A stretch of DNA of 64,000 nt from contig NZ_QKNS01000001.1 of assembly GCF_003231285.1 (NCBI RefSeq), positions 1,302,001-1,366,000 on the forward strand. The letters are read 5' to 3'. The notes under the pieces were generated by a model. That model had not been told where the DNA came from and made no database searches. It was given only the letters and a program-made list of their open reading frames with translations. This DNA comes from Hymenobacter sediminis (GTDB taxonomy: Bacteria; Bacteroidota; Bacteroidia; Cytophagales; Hymenobacteraceae). Of the stretch, positions 25,158 to 33,029 are shown in pieces. The position numbers were made by a program, and so were the translations under genes. Each line of letters starts with the position of its first letter. Within the stretch, counting starts at the first letter, position 1.

Positions 25158-28139
25158 ATGAAACAAAATTTCCTCATTCCACTGGCATGCGGTGTGCTAG
25201 TAGCTACCTCCGCTACGGCCCAGACGCGTACCATTAGTGGCCGCGTGACGGATGCCAGCGGCTCAGCGTTACCTGGTGTAACTGTTCTCGAGCGAGGCAC
25301 TACCAACGGCACCAGCACGGGAGCTGATGGCAGCTTCTCGCTGACGGTGCAGCCCGGCGCTACTCTAGTACTCAGTTCAATTGGGTTCGAAACACAGACC
25401 ATAGCAGTAGGTGACCGCACGACCATTGCGGCGTCATTGAAAAGCAGTGCTACGGAACTGGGTGAGGCAGTAGTTGTGGGCTACGGTACCCAAACTAAGG
25501 CCGATGTAACCGGCTCTGTTACTCAACTTAGCGCTAAAGACGTTGAAAACGTCCCGGTCGTGAGCTTCGAGCAAGCTATTCAGGGCCGGACACCAGGTGT
25601 AACCATCAACCAAACTTCTGGTAAGCTTGGGTCTGGCGTGCAGATTCGAGTGCGGGGAGCATCGTCGGTAACGGCTTCTAACCAGCCGCTTTATGTGATT
25701 GATGGTATTCCGGTAACCTCGCAGGACGTAGGCTCCGATACTGAGCCGCTGAACCCACTAGCCGATCTGAACCCTAATGACATTGAGTCGATTACCATCC
25801 TGAAAGATGCTGCTTCCGCAGCTATTTACGGTTCGCGGGCTTCTAACGGGGTAGTGCTAGTAACTACCAAACAGGGACGTCAGGGTAAGAGCAAAGTGAA
25901 CGTAGGCTACTACATTGGTACTAGCTCCCCTACCCACAAACGTAAGTTCCTAAATGCTGCGCAGTATACAGAGCTACTCACCGAAGCGGCACTTAACTCG
26001 CCGTTTGGCCGACTTGATATTCAGGAAGAAGCAGAGTCCGAGCGCACAAACATCGATTTTAATTCCGGAGTGGATGAAAATTGGGTAGATGCCGGCCTAC
26101 GGGATGGCAAAGTAACCCAATATGATTTCAACGTAAGTGGTGGCGATGCTAAAACCCGGTTTTATCTGAGTACCACATATAATGACCAAACCGGTATTAT
26201 TGTAGGAAACCGCTACCGCCGTGGTAGCGCGCGCATTAACTTAGACCACTCTATTAGCGAAAAGCTCCGAGTAGGGCTAAACCTCTCGCTTACGCGTTCT
26301 GTGAACGACCGGACTCCTACTGATAACGCGTTTGACAACCCGATTCAGCTGAATGCTATACCACCTCTACAGCCAAAAATTGACCCGGTTACCAGACAGC
26401 TTAATCCCAATACGCTGTATTACAACAATCTGCTCAATTTAGAAAACGGCTCCAACCGGGCTGGTACGTATCGTTCGTTTAGCACAGCCTACCTGAATTT
26501 TCAGCCAATTAAAGGGCTGACCCTGCGTACAGAGGCGGGGGCAGACTTCCTGAACCTGAACGAGGACTTTTACCGGGCAGCCGGTACTCAGACGGGTGGT
26601 AACTCTGGCTATGGTTTCAGCAACCAAGTACAGGTCATCAACTATACGACTAATAACACTGCTACCTATCTTAAAACAATAGGAGAGGATCATAGTATTG
26701 AAGCACTGGCAGGCTTCTCTTTCCAGCGTTCCGATACAAAGGAAACCTCAGCCGAAGGACGTGGTTTCCCTAATGCTGAATTCACCCGGATAGCAAGTGC
26801 GGCCATTAAGACTGCTGGCACTGGCTCCCTACAGAGCGGGTTCTCATTTATATCCTTTTTCGGACGGGTAAACTACGCTTTCCAGAATAAGTATCTGATT
26901 TCGGGAAGTGTACGTCGAGATGGATCTTCGCGCTTTGGTAGCAACAATCAGTATGGCACCTTTGGCGCAGGTTCAATTGGCTGGGTGCTTTCAGAAGAAG
27001 GCTTCCTACAAGACAATGGTGTGCTCAACTTTCTGAAGATTCGGGCTAGCTACGGCCTGACGGGTAACGCTGAGATTGGCAACTTTGCCTCGCGTAATCT
27101 GTACAACGCATTGCCTTATGCTGACCAGGCGGGTATCATTCGGAGCAACGTAGTGGGAAATCCTAATCTGACCTGGGAAAACACGGCTCAGGCAGACTTA
27201 GGGGTAGAATTTGGGTTCCTCGATAACCGGATTTCGGGCGAGGTAGATGTATACGAGAAGAAAACTCGTGACCTGCTGCTGAGCCGGCCGTTACTTTATG
27301 TAACAGGGGCAAGCAGCGTAACCGAAAACGTAGGTTCCTTGCGAAACCGTGGCTTGGAGGTTTCGCTGAATACCCGCAACTTCGATAAGGACTTTAAGTG
27401 GACCACTAACTTCAACATCTCCTTTAACCGAAGCAAGATTACAGCTCTGGCAGCACCCATTCAGAGCCAATTCTTAGGAAGCGTCCGGGAAGGCCAACCC
27501 ATCGGTGTATTCTGGGGAGCTAAGTACGCCGGCGTTAATCCAGAAAATGGGGATGCGCTCTATTATACAGCGGAGGGCTCCACTACGAACCGAATTGGGC
27601 AGGCTGCTCAGCAGAAAGTAGGTGATCCGAACCCCAAATACACGGGTGGTGTTACAAATACATTCTCTTATAAGGGGTTCGATTTGAGCATACTGGGGCA
27701 GTTTGTATATGGGAATGACATTTACAACGCAGCAGGGCCGTACCAATCCTCGAATGGTACTTATTTCGACAATCAAACGATTGATCAGCTGAAGCGGTGG
27801 ACTCCTGATAATAGGTTTACCGATGTGCCTCAGGCTCGACTTTACTCAAGCAACGGTACAGGAGTGTCGTCGCGCTGGGTGTCAGGAGGCTCGTTCTTAC
27901 GGGTGAAAAATGTGACGCTCGGCTACTCGCTGCCCCAAGATTTGATCAAGCGCGGGTATCTGCAATCGGCACGCATTTATGTATCGGCACAAAACCTGTT
28001 CACAATTACAAATTATGACGGCTACGATCCGGAAGTGAATACAGCTTCATTCGGAGCCGCCAGCTATTTGCTGGGCCATGATTTCTACACTCCGCCGCTG
28101 GCTAAGACCTTCTTGGTAGGGGTTAATCTGGGCTTTTAA
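25158..28139 (+). CDS. SusC/RagA family TonB-dependent outer-membrane receptor
   Basis: 993 residues. Signal peptide (about 1-22, ATSATAQ); carboxypeptidase-regulatory-like beta domain (about 25-100, ISGRVTDASGSALPGVTV); then the SusC connector EAVVVGYGTQTKADVTGSV, plug domain (VRGASSVTASNQPLYVIDGIPV and IESITILKDAASAAIYGSRASNGVV), and the 22-strand barrel to a terminal aromatic-type residue (VGVNLGF). It imports a ligand together with the SusD protein encoded 20 bases downstream. No extended signalling domain (STN) is present, so it is not expected to work through an anti-sigma factor. Substrate unknown; no glycoside hydrolase is adjacent. Confidence 0.96.
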   Translation: MKQNFLIPLACGVLVATSATAQTRTISGRVTDASGSALPGVTVLERGTTNGTSTGADGSFSLTVQPGATLVLSSIGFETQTIAVGDRTTIAASLKSSATELGEAVVVGYGTQTKADVTGSVTQLSAKDVENVPVVSFEQAIQGRTPGVTINQTSGKLGSGVQIRVRGASSVTASNQPLYVIDGIPVTSQDVGSDTEPLNPLADLNPNDIESITILKDAASAAIYGSRASNGVVLVTTKQGRQGKSKVNVGYYIGTSSPTHKRKFLNAAQYTELLTEAALNSPFGRLDIQEEAESERTNIDFNSGVDENWVDAGLRDGKVTQYDFNVSGGDAKTRFYLSTTYNDQTGIIVGNRYRRGSARINLDHSISEKLRVGLNLSLTRSVNDRTPTDNAFDNPIQLNAIPPLQPKIDPVTRQLNPNTLYYNNLLNLENGSNRAGTYRSFSTAYLNFQPIKGLTLRTEAGADFLNLNEDFYRAAGTQTGGNSGYGFSNQVQVINYTTNNTATYLKTIGEDHSIEALAGFSFQRSDTKETSAEGRGFPNAEFTRIASAAIKTAGTGSLQSGFSFISFFGRVNYAFQNKYLISGSVRRDGSSRFGSNNQYGTFGAGSIGWVLSEEGFLQDNGVLNFLKIRASYGLTGNAEIGNFASRNLYNALPYADQAGIIRSNVVGNPNLTWENTAQADLGVEFGFLDNRISGEVDVYEKKTRDLLLSRPLLYVTGASSVTENVGSLRNRGLEVSLNTRNFDKDFKWTTNFNISFNRSKITALAAPIQSQFLGSVREGQPIGVFWGAKYAGVNPENGDALYYTAEGSTTNRIGQAAQQKVGDPNPKYTGGVTNTFSYKGFDLSILGQFVYGNDIYNAAGPYQSSNGTYFDNQTIDQLKRWTPDNRFTDVPQARLYSSNGTGVSSRWVSGGSFLRVKNVTLGYSLPQDLIKRGYLQSARIYVSAQNLFTITNYDGYDPEVNTASFGAASYLLGHDFYTPPLAKTFLVGVNLGF

Positions 28140-28159
28140 TCTTTTGGCAAGAACTTCTG

Positions 28160-29569
28160 ATGAAAACAATATTCTCTCGTTCCGCCTCTGTCATCGCCTT
28201 GAGCTTAGCTATGGGGCTGACAGCATGCGAAAAACAACTGGATCTGAATCCTGCTCAATCTGTAGATGCAGCCACTGCATTGGACACAGAGGAGAAGGTA
28301 GGAAGTGGTGTAGTAGGGATGTATGCCCTGCTCGACGACCCGAATCTGTATGGAACAAACCTTATTCTGGTACCCGAACTGCTAGCTGCTGACTCAACCT
28401 ATATCAACTGGCAAGGAACCTTCACTAACTTTTCTGATATAGCCAACCGCACCACCAATGCTCGTAACTCAACGGCTGAGGGCATTTGGCGAGTTGCTTA
28501 CCAGACTATCAACCAGTCCAACCTGATCCTGGATGCCTTGCCGGTAGTCACTACCCCGGAGCTTAAAAAGCAATATGAAGGGGAGGCCCGCTTTGTTCGT
28601 GCTGACCTGTATTTTGAATTGGTGCGTCTGTATGCGAAGCAGTATGAGGCTGGCGGGACCAATACTCAGTTAGGTGTTCCTATCAACCTAGTTCCCGTCA
28701 AAAATGTAGAACAGGCAGGGGTACAGGTACCTCGTAGCACAGTGGCGGAGGTATATAATCAGGTAATCACAGACCTGGTTCAAGCAGATAAACTGCTACC
28801 TAAGAGCAATGGCACGCGGGCTTCCAGATATACAGCCAAGGCTTTACTGGCACGAGTGTACCTGCAACAGGGCAACTTTCAGAAGGCGGGTGAAATGGCG
28901 GATAGCGTAATCACATACAGCGCCAAATCATTATCGCCTACCTTACAGGCGGTCTTTACCAATCGCAACTCTTCTGAAACGCTGCTCGAAATTCAGCAAA
29001 ATGATCAGAATAATGCAGGTACTGCTAACAGTGGCCTAGCTACGCACTTTGCCAGCATTGGGCAACTGGGGCGTGCTGACGTAGCCGTAGAAGGGTATTT
29101 CGCGGAGATGTATGAATTGCAGGATGCCCGCGGAACCGACTCGCTGCCACCCAACCGGACCCGAAAGCTGATTTATGTGGGCAATGGTGCCCGCGCGGGC
29201 GCTTTACGCTCGGGTAAATACACTGCTTATGGGCAAAATATCCCTGTAATTCGCCTTGCTGAGATGTATTTAATCCGCTCTGAAGCAGCATTTAGAGCAG
29301 GAAACAAGGATGCGGCACTATTAGATGTTAATCGGGTGCGTGAGCGCTCAGGTGCTACACCTATTAAGGCGGAAGATCTAACATTAGACGCAATTTTGTT
29401 GGAGCGGCAGCTAGAACTAGCTTTCGAAGGCTTCCGCATTCATGATCTTAAGCGTACAGGAAAGCGGGTTACTTCGTCAGAGCCCATTACAGAAGATATT
29501 TTAGTCCTTCCTATTCCTCAGCGTGAAATCAACGTAAACCCCTTACTTCAGCAAAATCCAGGTTACTAG
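28160..29569 (+). CDS. SusD/RagB family nutrient-uptake outer-membrane lipoprotein
   Basis: 469 residues. Lipobox LTAC (Cys23) followed by EKQLDLNPAQSVDAATAL, then the SusD repertoire: RFVRADLYFELVRLYAKQYE, RASRYTAKALLARVYLQQGNF (TPR-like) and a C-terminal RLAEMYLIRSEAAFRAG...LLDVNRVRERSG and ERQLELAFEGFRIHDLKR. It forms the surface lid of the SusC receptor encoded just upstream. The gene ends at a 48-base perfect palindrome that terminates the operon. Confidence 0.96.
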   Translation: MKTIFSRSASVIALSLAMGLTACEKQLDLNPAQSVDAATALDTEEKVGSGVVGMYALLDDPNLYGTNLILVPELLAADSTYINWQGTFTNFSDIANRTTNARNSTAEGIWRVAYQTINQSNLILDALPVVTTPELKKQYEGEARFVRADLYFELVRLYAKQYEAGGTNTQLGVPINLVPVKNVEQAGVQVPRSTVAEVYNQVITDLVQADKLLPKSNGTRASRYTAKALLARVYLQQGNFQKAGEMADSVITYSAKSLSPTLQAVFTNRNSSETLLEIQQNDQNNAGTANSGLATHFASIGQLGRADVAVEGYFAEMYELQDARGTDSLPPNRTRKLIYVGNGARAGALRSGKYTAYGQNIPVIRLAEMYLIRSEAAFRAGNKDAALLDVNRVRERSGATPIKAEDLTLDAILLERQLELAFEGFRIHDLKRTGKRVTSSEPITEDILVLPIPQREINVNPLLQQNPGY

Positions 29570-29581
29570 TTTGTTGAGTTT

Positions 29582-29629
29582 AGTAAATAAAAAAGCCGCT
29601 CTGAATTCAGAGCGGCTTTTTTATTTACT
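29582..29629 (+). terminator. Terminator of the SusC-SusD operon, 48-base perfect palindrome
   Basis: Each 24-base half is the exact reverse complement of the other (core AAAAAGCCGCTCTGAA). T and A runs lie inside the stem, so it is symmetric and can stop transcription from both sides, including the minus-strand gene ending at 29677. Confidence 0.9.
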
Positions 29630-29676
29630 GTTGTGGCTGGTTCTGGCTTTTAGTCATGTAAAAGATGCAATATTTT

Positions 29677-30153
29677 CTAATCGTCATCTTCCTCATCCAA
29701 ATGGCTGAAGTCTAGGGTAGGGGCCAGCTTGAGGGCCTCCCGGATAACATCGTCCATGAGGGGCTGAGAATCTGCGTCTAACGCCCGCTCGAAGAGGTTG
29801 AGAAGTTGCTCTCCGTCCTCGTTCACGTAGAGGTTGGTATAGAGCCTCTCGAAGACGTTAGCTTCTTTGGTGATGGTAGCATCGATGGCAGCCACGGAAG
29901 TTGCCTTGAGGGCTCGATGTAGTACCTCCAGTACTCGGCGGCTTTCTTCTAGGTCGCCTAGGTCGGAGAGGAGCTTCATGAGGGCCAGGGCCACACCCAA
30001 GCGCACCCGCTCGAAGCGGAAGGGCAGCTCATCGGGACTGGCCTGCTCAAAGGTGCGGTAGGCGGCTAAAGTAGTAGGGTGGAGGTAGCGGGCCGCATCA
30101 GCCTCGGTCGGGAAAGCCAGTTGCAGCAACCGCTGATAAGGAGGAACAAGCAT
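29677..30153 (-). CDS. Hypothetical helical protein with acidic tail
   Basis: 158 residues from the ATG at 30153 (MLVPPYQRLLQLAFPTEADAARYL); a longer frame to 30231 is less likely because a TACCTTTG promoter box sits at 30236-30229. The protein is soluble and all-helical, with regularly spaced Leu/Ala helices (GDLEESRRVLEVLHRALK) reminiscent of TPR-like folds, and ends in LDEEDDD. I do not recognise a family. Divergent from the 88-residue membrane protein gene. Confidence 0.7.
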   Translation of the reverse strand: MLVPPYQRLLQLAFPTEADAARYLHPTTLAAYRTFEQASPDELPFRFERVRLGVALALMKLLSDLGDLEESRRVLEVLHRALKATSVAAIDATITKEANVFERLYTNLYVNEDGEQLLNLFERALDADSQPLMDDVIREALKLAPTLDFSHLDEEDDD

Positions 30154-30228
30154 AAAAAGCAGAAAAACGCCTTGCTCAATTAAGTGCCAAGGCAAAATAT
30201 AGTTGGGGCTGAGCGTAACCCCACGCGG

Positions 30229-30236
30229 CAAAGGTA
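30229..30236 (-). promoter_or_regulatory. -7 promoter box of the 158-residue gene
   Basis: TACCTTTG on the minus strand, about 75 bases before the ATG at 30153. Confidence 0.45.
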
Positions 30237-30310
30237 CGATTGTGTATTTTGGTAGTCACGCTGCCGCTACTGGTTGCGTGTATTCCTCTCCCACACCTAA
30301 CTTGTTCCGC

Positions 30311-30577
30311 ATGGCGATGACGCACAAAGACAAATGGTTGGTATTTGCCCCCGCCGGGCTGGTAGTTGTTGGACTGGGCTCCTGCCTGGTGCAATGGGCC
30401 GCCGATAAAAAGCGCAACGGTCACTCTACTTCTGAGTGGGTAGCCGCTGGTACCGCCGCTCTGGTTGTATTCAACGCCGGGCTCAGCCTGTTCGGACGCG
30501 GAGTGGCAGAGAGTGTTTTGTATCAGATCAAGGAAAAGCCCCGGGACATAGACTACGGCAATATTGGTCGGCTATAA
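30311..30577 (+). CDS. Small membrane protein of unknown function
   Basis: 88 residues from the ATG at 30311 (MAMTHKDKW; a second ATG follows two codons later). Two hydrophobic segments, WLVFAPAGLVVVGLGSCLVQWA (about 9-30) and WVAAGTAALVVFNAGLSLFG (about 45-65), separated by a short basic loop DKKRNGHS, and a soluble tail. This gives a helical hairpin in the cytoplasmic membrane with both ends on one side. No family recognised; reading frames further upstream overlap the divergent promoter and are not used. Confidence 0.65.
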   Translation: MAMTHKDKWLVFAPAGLVVVGLGSCLVQWAADKKRNGHSTSEWVAAGTAALVVFNAGLSLFGRGVAESVLYQIKEKPRDIDYGNIGRL

Positions 30578-30888
30578 ACAGTGAGTTGACGAACTGATGA
30601 TTTTGTCGTTTTGTCACCCTTTGCCAAGTACTAGTGGGGTAGGTATTAACTAGTGCTTATCCTCTTTCTTTTGAAATTTCGGAGGAGCTTTGAGCTAGCC
30701 GCCGTCGGCCTACCCCTCCTAACTAGACCAAGGCCCCAGCGGGGCGGCATCTATCGTTGAACAACGGGTGTCGCTACCGCTGGGGCTTTATCATTTACGC
30801 TTGGCTTTCCACTGATAGACTTTGCTGAGGCTAATTGTGCCACTAGCACAGCCAGAACGGCAAACCCGTTGGTTCACTGGTTGGAAAT
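30578..30888. other. Intergenic region with a long imperfect hairpin
   Basis: About 310 bases between the small membrane protein gene and the convergent peptidase gene. No gene is credible. 30733-30787 folds into a long hairpin: GCCCCAGCGG pairs with CCGCTGGGGC, GCGGCA with TGTCGC, and CGTT-GAAC-AACG at the tip. It is followed by TTTATCATTT on the plus strand, a weak terminator. Confidence 0.5.
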
Positions 30889-32826
30889 TCAGAGCACTCG
30901 TATTTTCAACTGGGAAGCGTGCTGCGGAGAATGATAAAGGCGGTGGGTAGCGGTTTGGAAGTCTTTTTCATCGGCCTCAAAAATATTGGGGACGAAGGTT
31001 TGCGGGTTGCGGTCAACCAACGGGAACCAGCTGCTTTGCACCTGCACCATGAGGCGGTGCCCCTTGCGGAACGTATGGCAGAGGTCTTGCACCGTAAACG
31101 GCACGGCCGTTACCTGGCCGGGCACAAAGGCCTCGGGCTTACTGAAACTGTTACGGAACCGGCCACGCATTACCTCCGAGCGCACCATCTGCTGGTAGCC
31201 ACCTAGCTTCACAGCCGGGTTCAGGTTGGGGTTGTTTGGAGTACTGTCGGGATACACATCAATGATTTTCACCACCCAGTCGGCATCGGTGCCGGTGGTG
31301 GCCACTTGGAGCAGCGCCTCAATGGGGCCGGCCAGGGTCATGTCCTCCGTGAGCACGTCGGTCTGGTAGGTCAGTACATCGGGGCGGCGCGAGGCAAAGC
31401 GCTGGTCGTCGGTCATGTACTCACGGGTCATGCCGGTGGCAGTGGCCTCCGTGAAGGGCACCGGATGCGCTGGGTCGCTGATATACTGGTCGAACTCTAC
31501 TCCGGTAGTCGGCTGCTCAAACCCAATTTTACCGCTGGGCTGGAAGAAGAGCGTGCGCTCGTGGGCCTCCTTGGGCGGCCAGGTGGCAAAGGTGCGCCAC
31601 CGGTTGGTACCACCTTCAAACACGGTAGCTTCGGGGGTAGCAGCAGGCTTACCGTCCTTCAGGTATGACTTGAAAAACGGCGCCTCAATTTCCTTTTGGT
31701 AGTACAGGGAAGGCGACTCACCGTAGGCCACGTTTCCCACCATTTCACCCGTACCGCGCGCCCAGCCGCCGTGCACCCAGGGGCCCATCACGAGAGCATT
31801 GCGCATACCGGGATTCTGCTTTTCAATAGTTTCGTAAATCTTCAGGGCCCCGAACAGATCCTCAGCATCGTTGAAGCCGCCCACTGTTAGCACAGCCGTG
31901 CCTTTATTGAGGTTTTTGAGGTGAGGCCGCAGGTTGCGCGCCTGCCAGAACTCATCATAGTTTGGGTGGCTAGCCATTTCGTTCCAGAATGCTACCTGGC
32001 CCTTGTAGTACCGGGTATCAGCATTTTTCAGCGGACCTAGGCGCATAAAAAAGTCGTACCCATCAGGGGTGCCGTGCTGGAAGCTTGGGTTACCGGTAGG
32101 GGTAGGCTGGGGCCGCGGCAGCCCGAACGAGGCCAGAAAGTTGAAGGCGTGGGGCAGGAAGAAGGCCCCGTTGTGGTGGAAATCGTCCCAGAACCAGTCG
32201 GCAATGGGAGCCTGGGGGGAAGAAGCCTTCAGGGCCGGATGGCGGCTAAGCAGGCCGGTAGCGGTGTAATAGCCAGGGTAGCTAATGCCCCACTGGCCTA
32301 CCCGGCCGTTGTTCTTCGGGCCTTTCTTAAGCAGCCATTCAATAGTGTCGTAAGTATCCGTGCCTTCATCGGTGTCAGTTTTGCCTTTATAGCTGGTTTT
32401 TGCCGGGCGCACATCCATGAACTGGCCTTCCGACATGTACCGGCCCCGCACGTCCTGATAAGCGAAAATGTAGCCTTCGTGCATCATGGTGCTGCTCGGG
32501 CCAAGATTCTTCTTGTACTTACCTGGACCGTAGGGGCCGACGGCATAGGGCGTGCGGTTGAGCAGAATGGGATATCTTACCTTATCGGCATCCTTGGGCA
32601 CGTACACCACCGTGTACAGCTTTACTCCATCGCGCATCGGAATCTGGTATTCCGCCTTGTTGTAGTGCTGCTGAATGAAGAGCGTATCGGCCTGAGTGAT
32701 GGCTAACTGCTGCTTTTCTGTTGCGGAAGGCAGCGGGTATGTTATGGGCGCTTGCGCCTGTGCGACGTACGTGCCAGCTGTCAGGAGGGCGGCCACAAGG
32801 TTCGGGCGCAGGATAGAGGTTGGCAT
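30889..32826 (-). CDS. Exported CocE/NonD family hydrolase (X-Pro dipeptidyl-peptidase S15 type)
   Basis: 645 residues with an N-terminal signal peptide (AALLTAGTYVAQAQA, cleavage near 25). The alpha/beta hydrolase triad can be placed: Ser in WGISYPGYY, Asp in VGGFNDAEDLF and His in GPWVHGGWARG. A C-terminal jelly-roll domain (about 440-645, GPIEALLQVATTGTDADWVVKI and FRKGHRLMVQVQSSWFP) is typical of CocE and alpha-amino acid ester hydrolases. It likely cleaves small peptides, esters or beta-lactam-like amides in the periplasm or outside. Transcribed away from the M14 peptidase gene. Confidence 0.92.
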   Translation of the reverse strand: MPTSILRPNLVAALLTAGTYVAQAQAPITYPLPSATEKQQLAITQADTLFIQQHYNKAEYQIPMRDGVKLYTVVYVPKDADKVRYPILLNRTPYAVGPYGPGKYKKNLGPSSTMMHEGYIFAYQDVRGRYMSEGQFMDVRPAKTSYKGKTDTDEGTDTYDTIEWLLKKGPKNNGRVGQWGISYPGYYTATGLLSRHPALKASSPQAPIADWFWDDFHHNGAFFLPHAFNFLASFGLPRPQPTPTGNPSFQHGTPDGYDFFMRLGPLKNADTRYYKGQVAFWNEMASHPNYDEFWQARNLRPHLKNLNKGTAVLTVGGFNDAEDLFGALKIYETIEKQNPGMRNALVMGPWVHGGWARGTGEMVGNVAYGESPSLYYQKEIEAPFFKSYLKDGKPAATPEATVFEGGTNRWRTFATWPPKEAHERTLFFQPSGKIGFEQPTTGVEFDQYISDPAHPVPFTEATATGMTREYMTDDQRFASRRPDVLTYQTDVLTEDMTLAGPIEALLQVATTGTDADWVVKIIDVYPDSTPNNPNLNPAVKLGGYQQMVRSEVMRGRFRNSFSKPEAFVPGQVTAVPFTVQDLCHTFRKGHRLMVQVQSSWFPLVDRNPQTFVPNIFEADEKDFQTATHRLYHSPQHASQLKIRVL

Positions 32827-33029
32827 ACGGAAAGAGGGTAGGAGGAAGAGGCGGACACTGAGAGGTAAGGTAGTAAAGCAGCTGATGCAACGCTACTAAG
32901 CGCCCGAAGCACAGCTCTATAAAGCTGCGACAAACGCATTTTTTCCTCACAGAAGCCGGTATTCTGCTTTCTTTGATTACCGAACATTTTCTTAACCCGT
33001 CGGCCTAGGCCGGCGCTACCCTTACTCTC

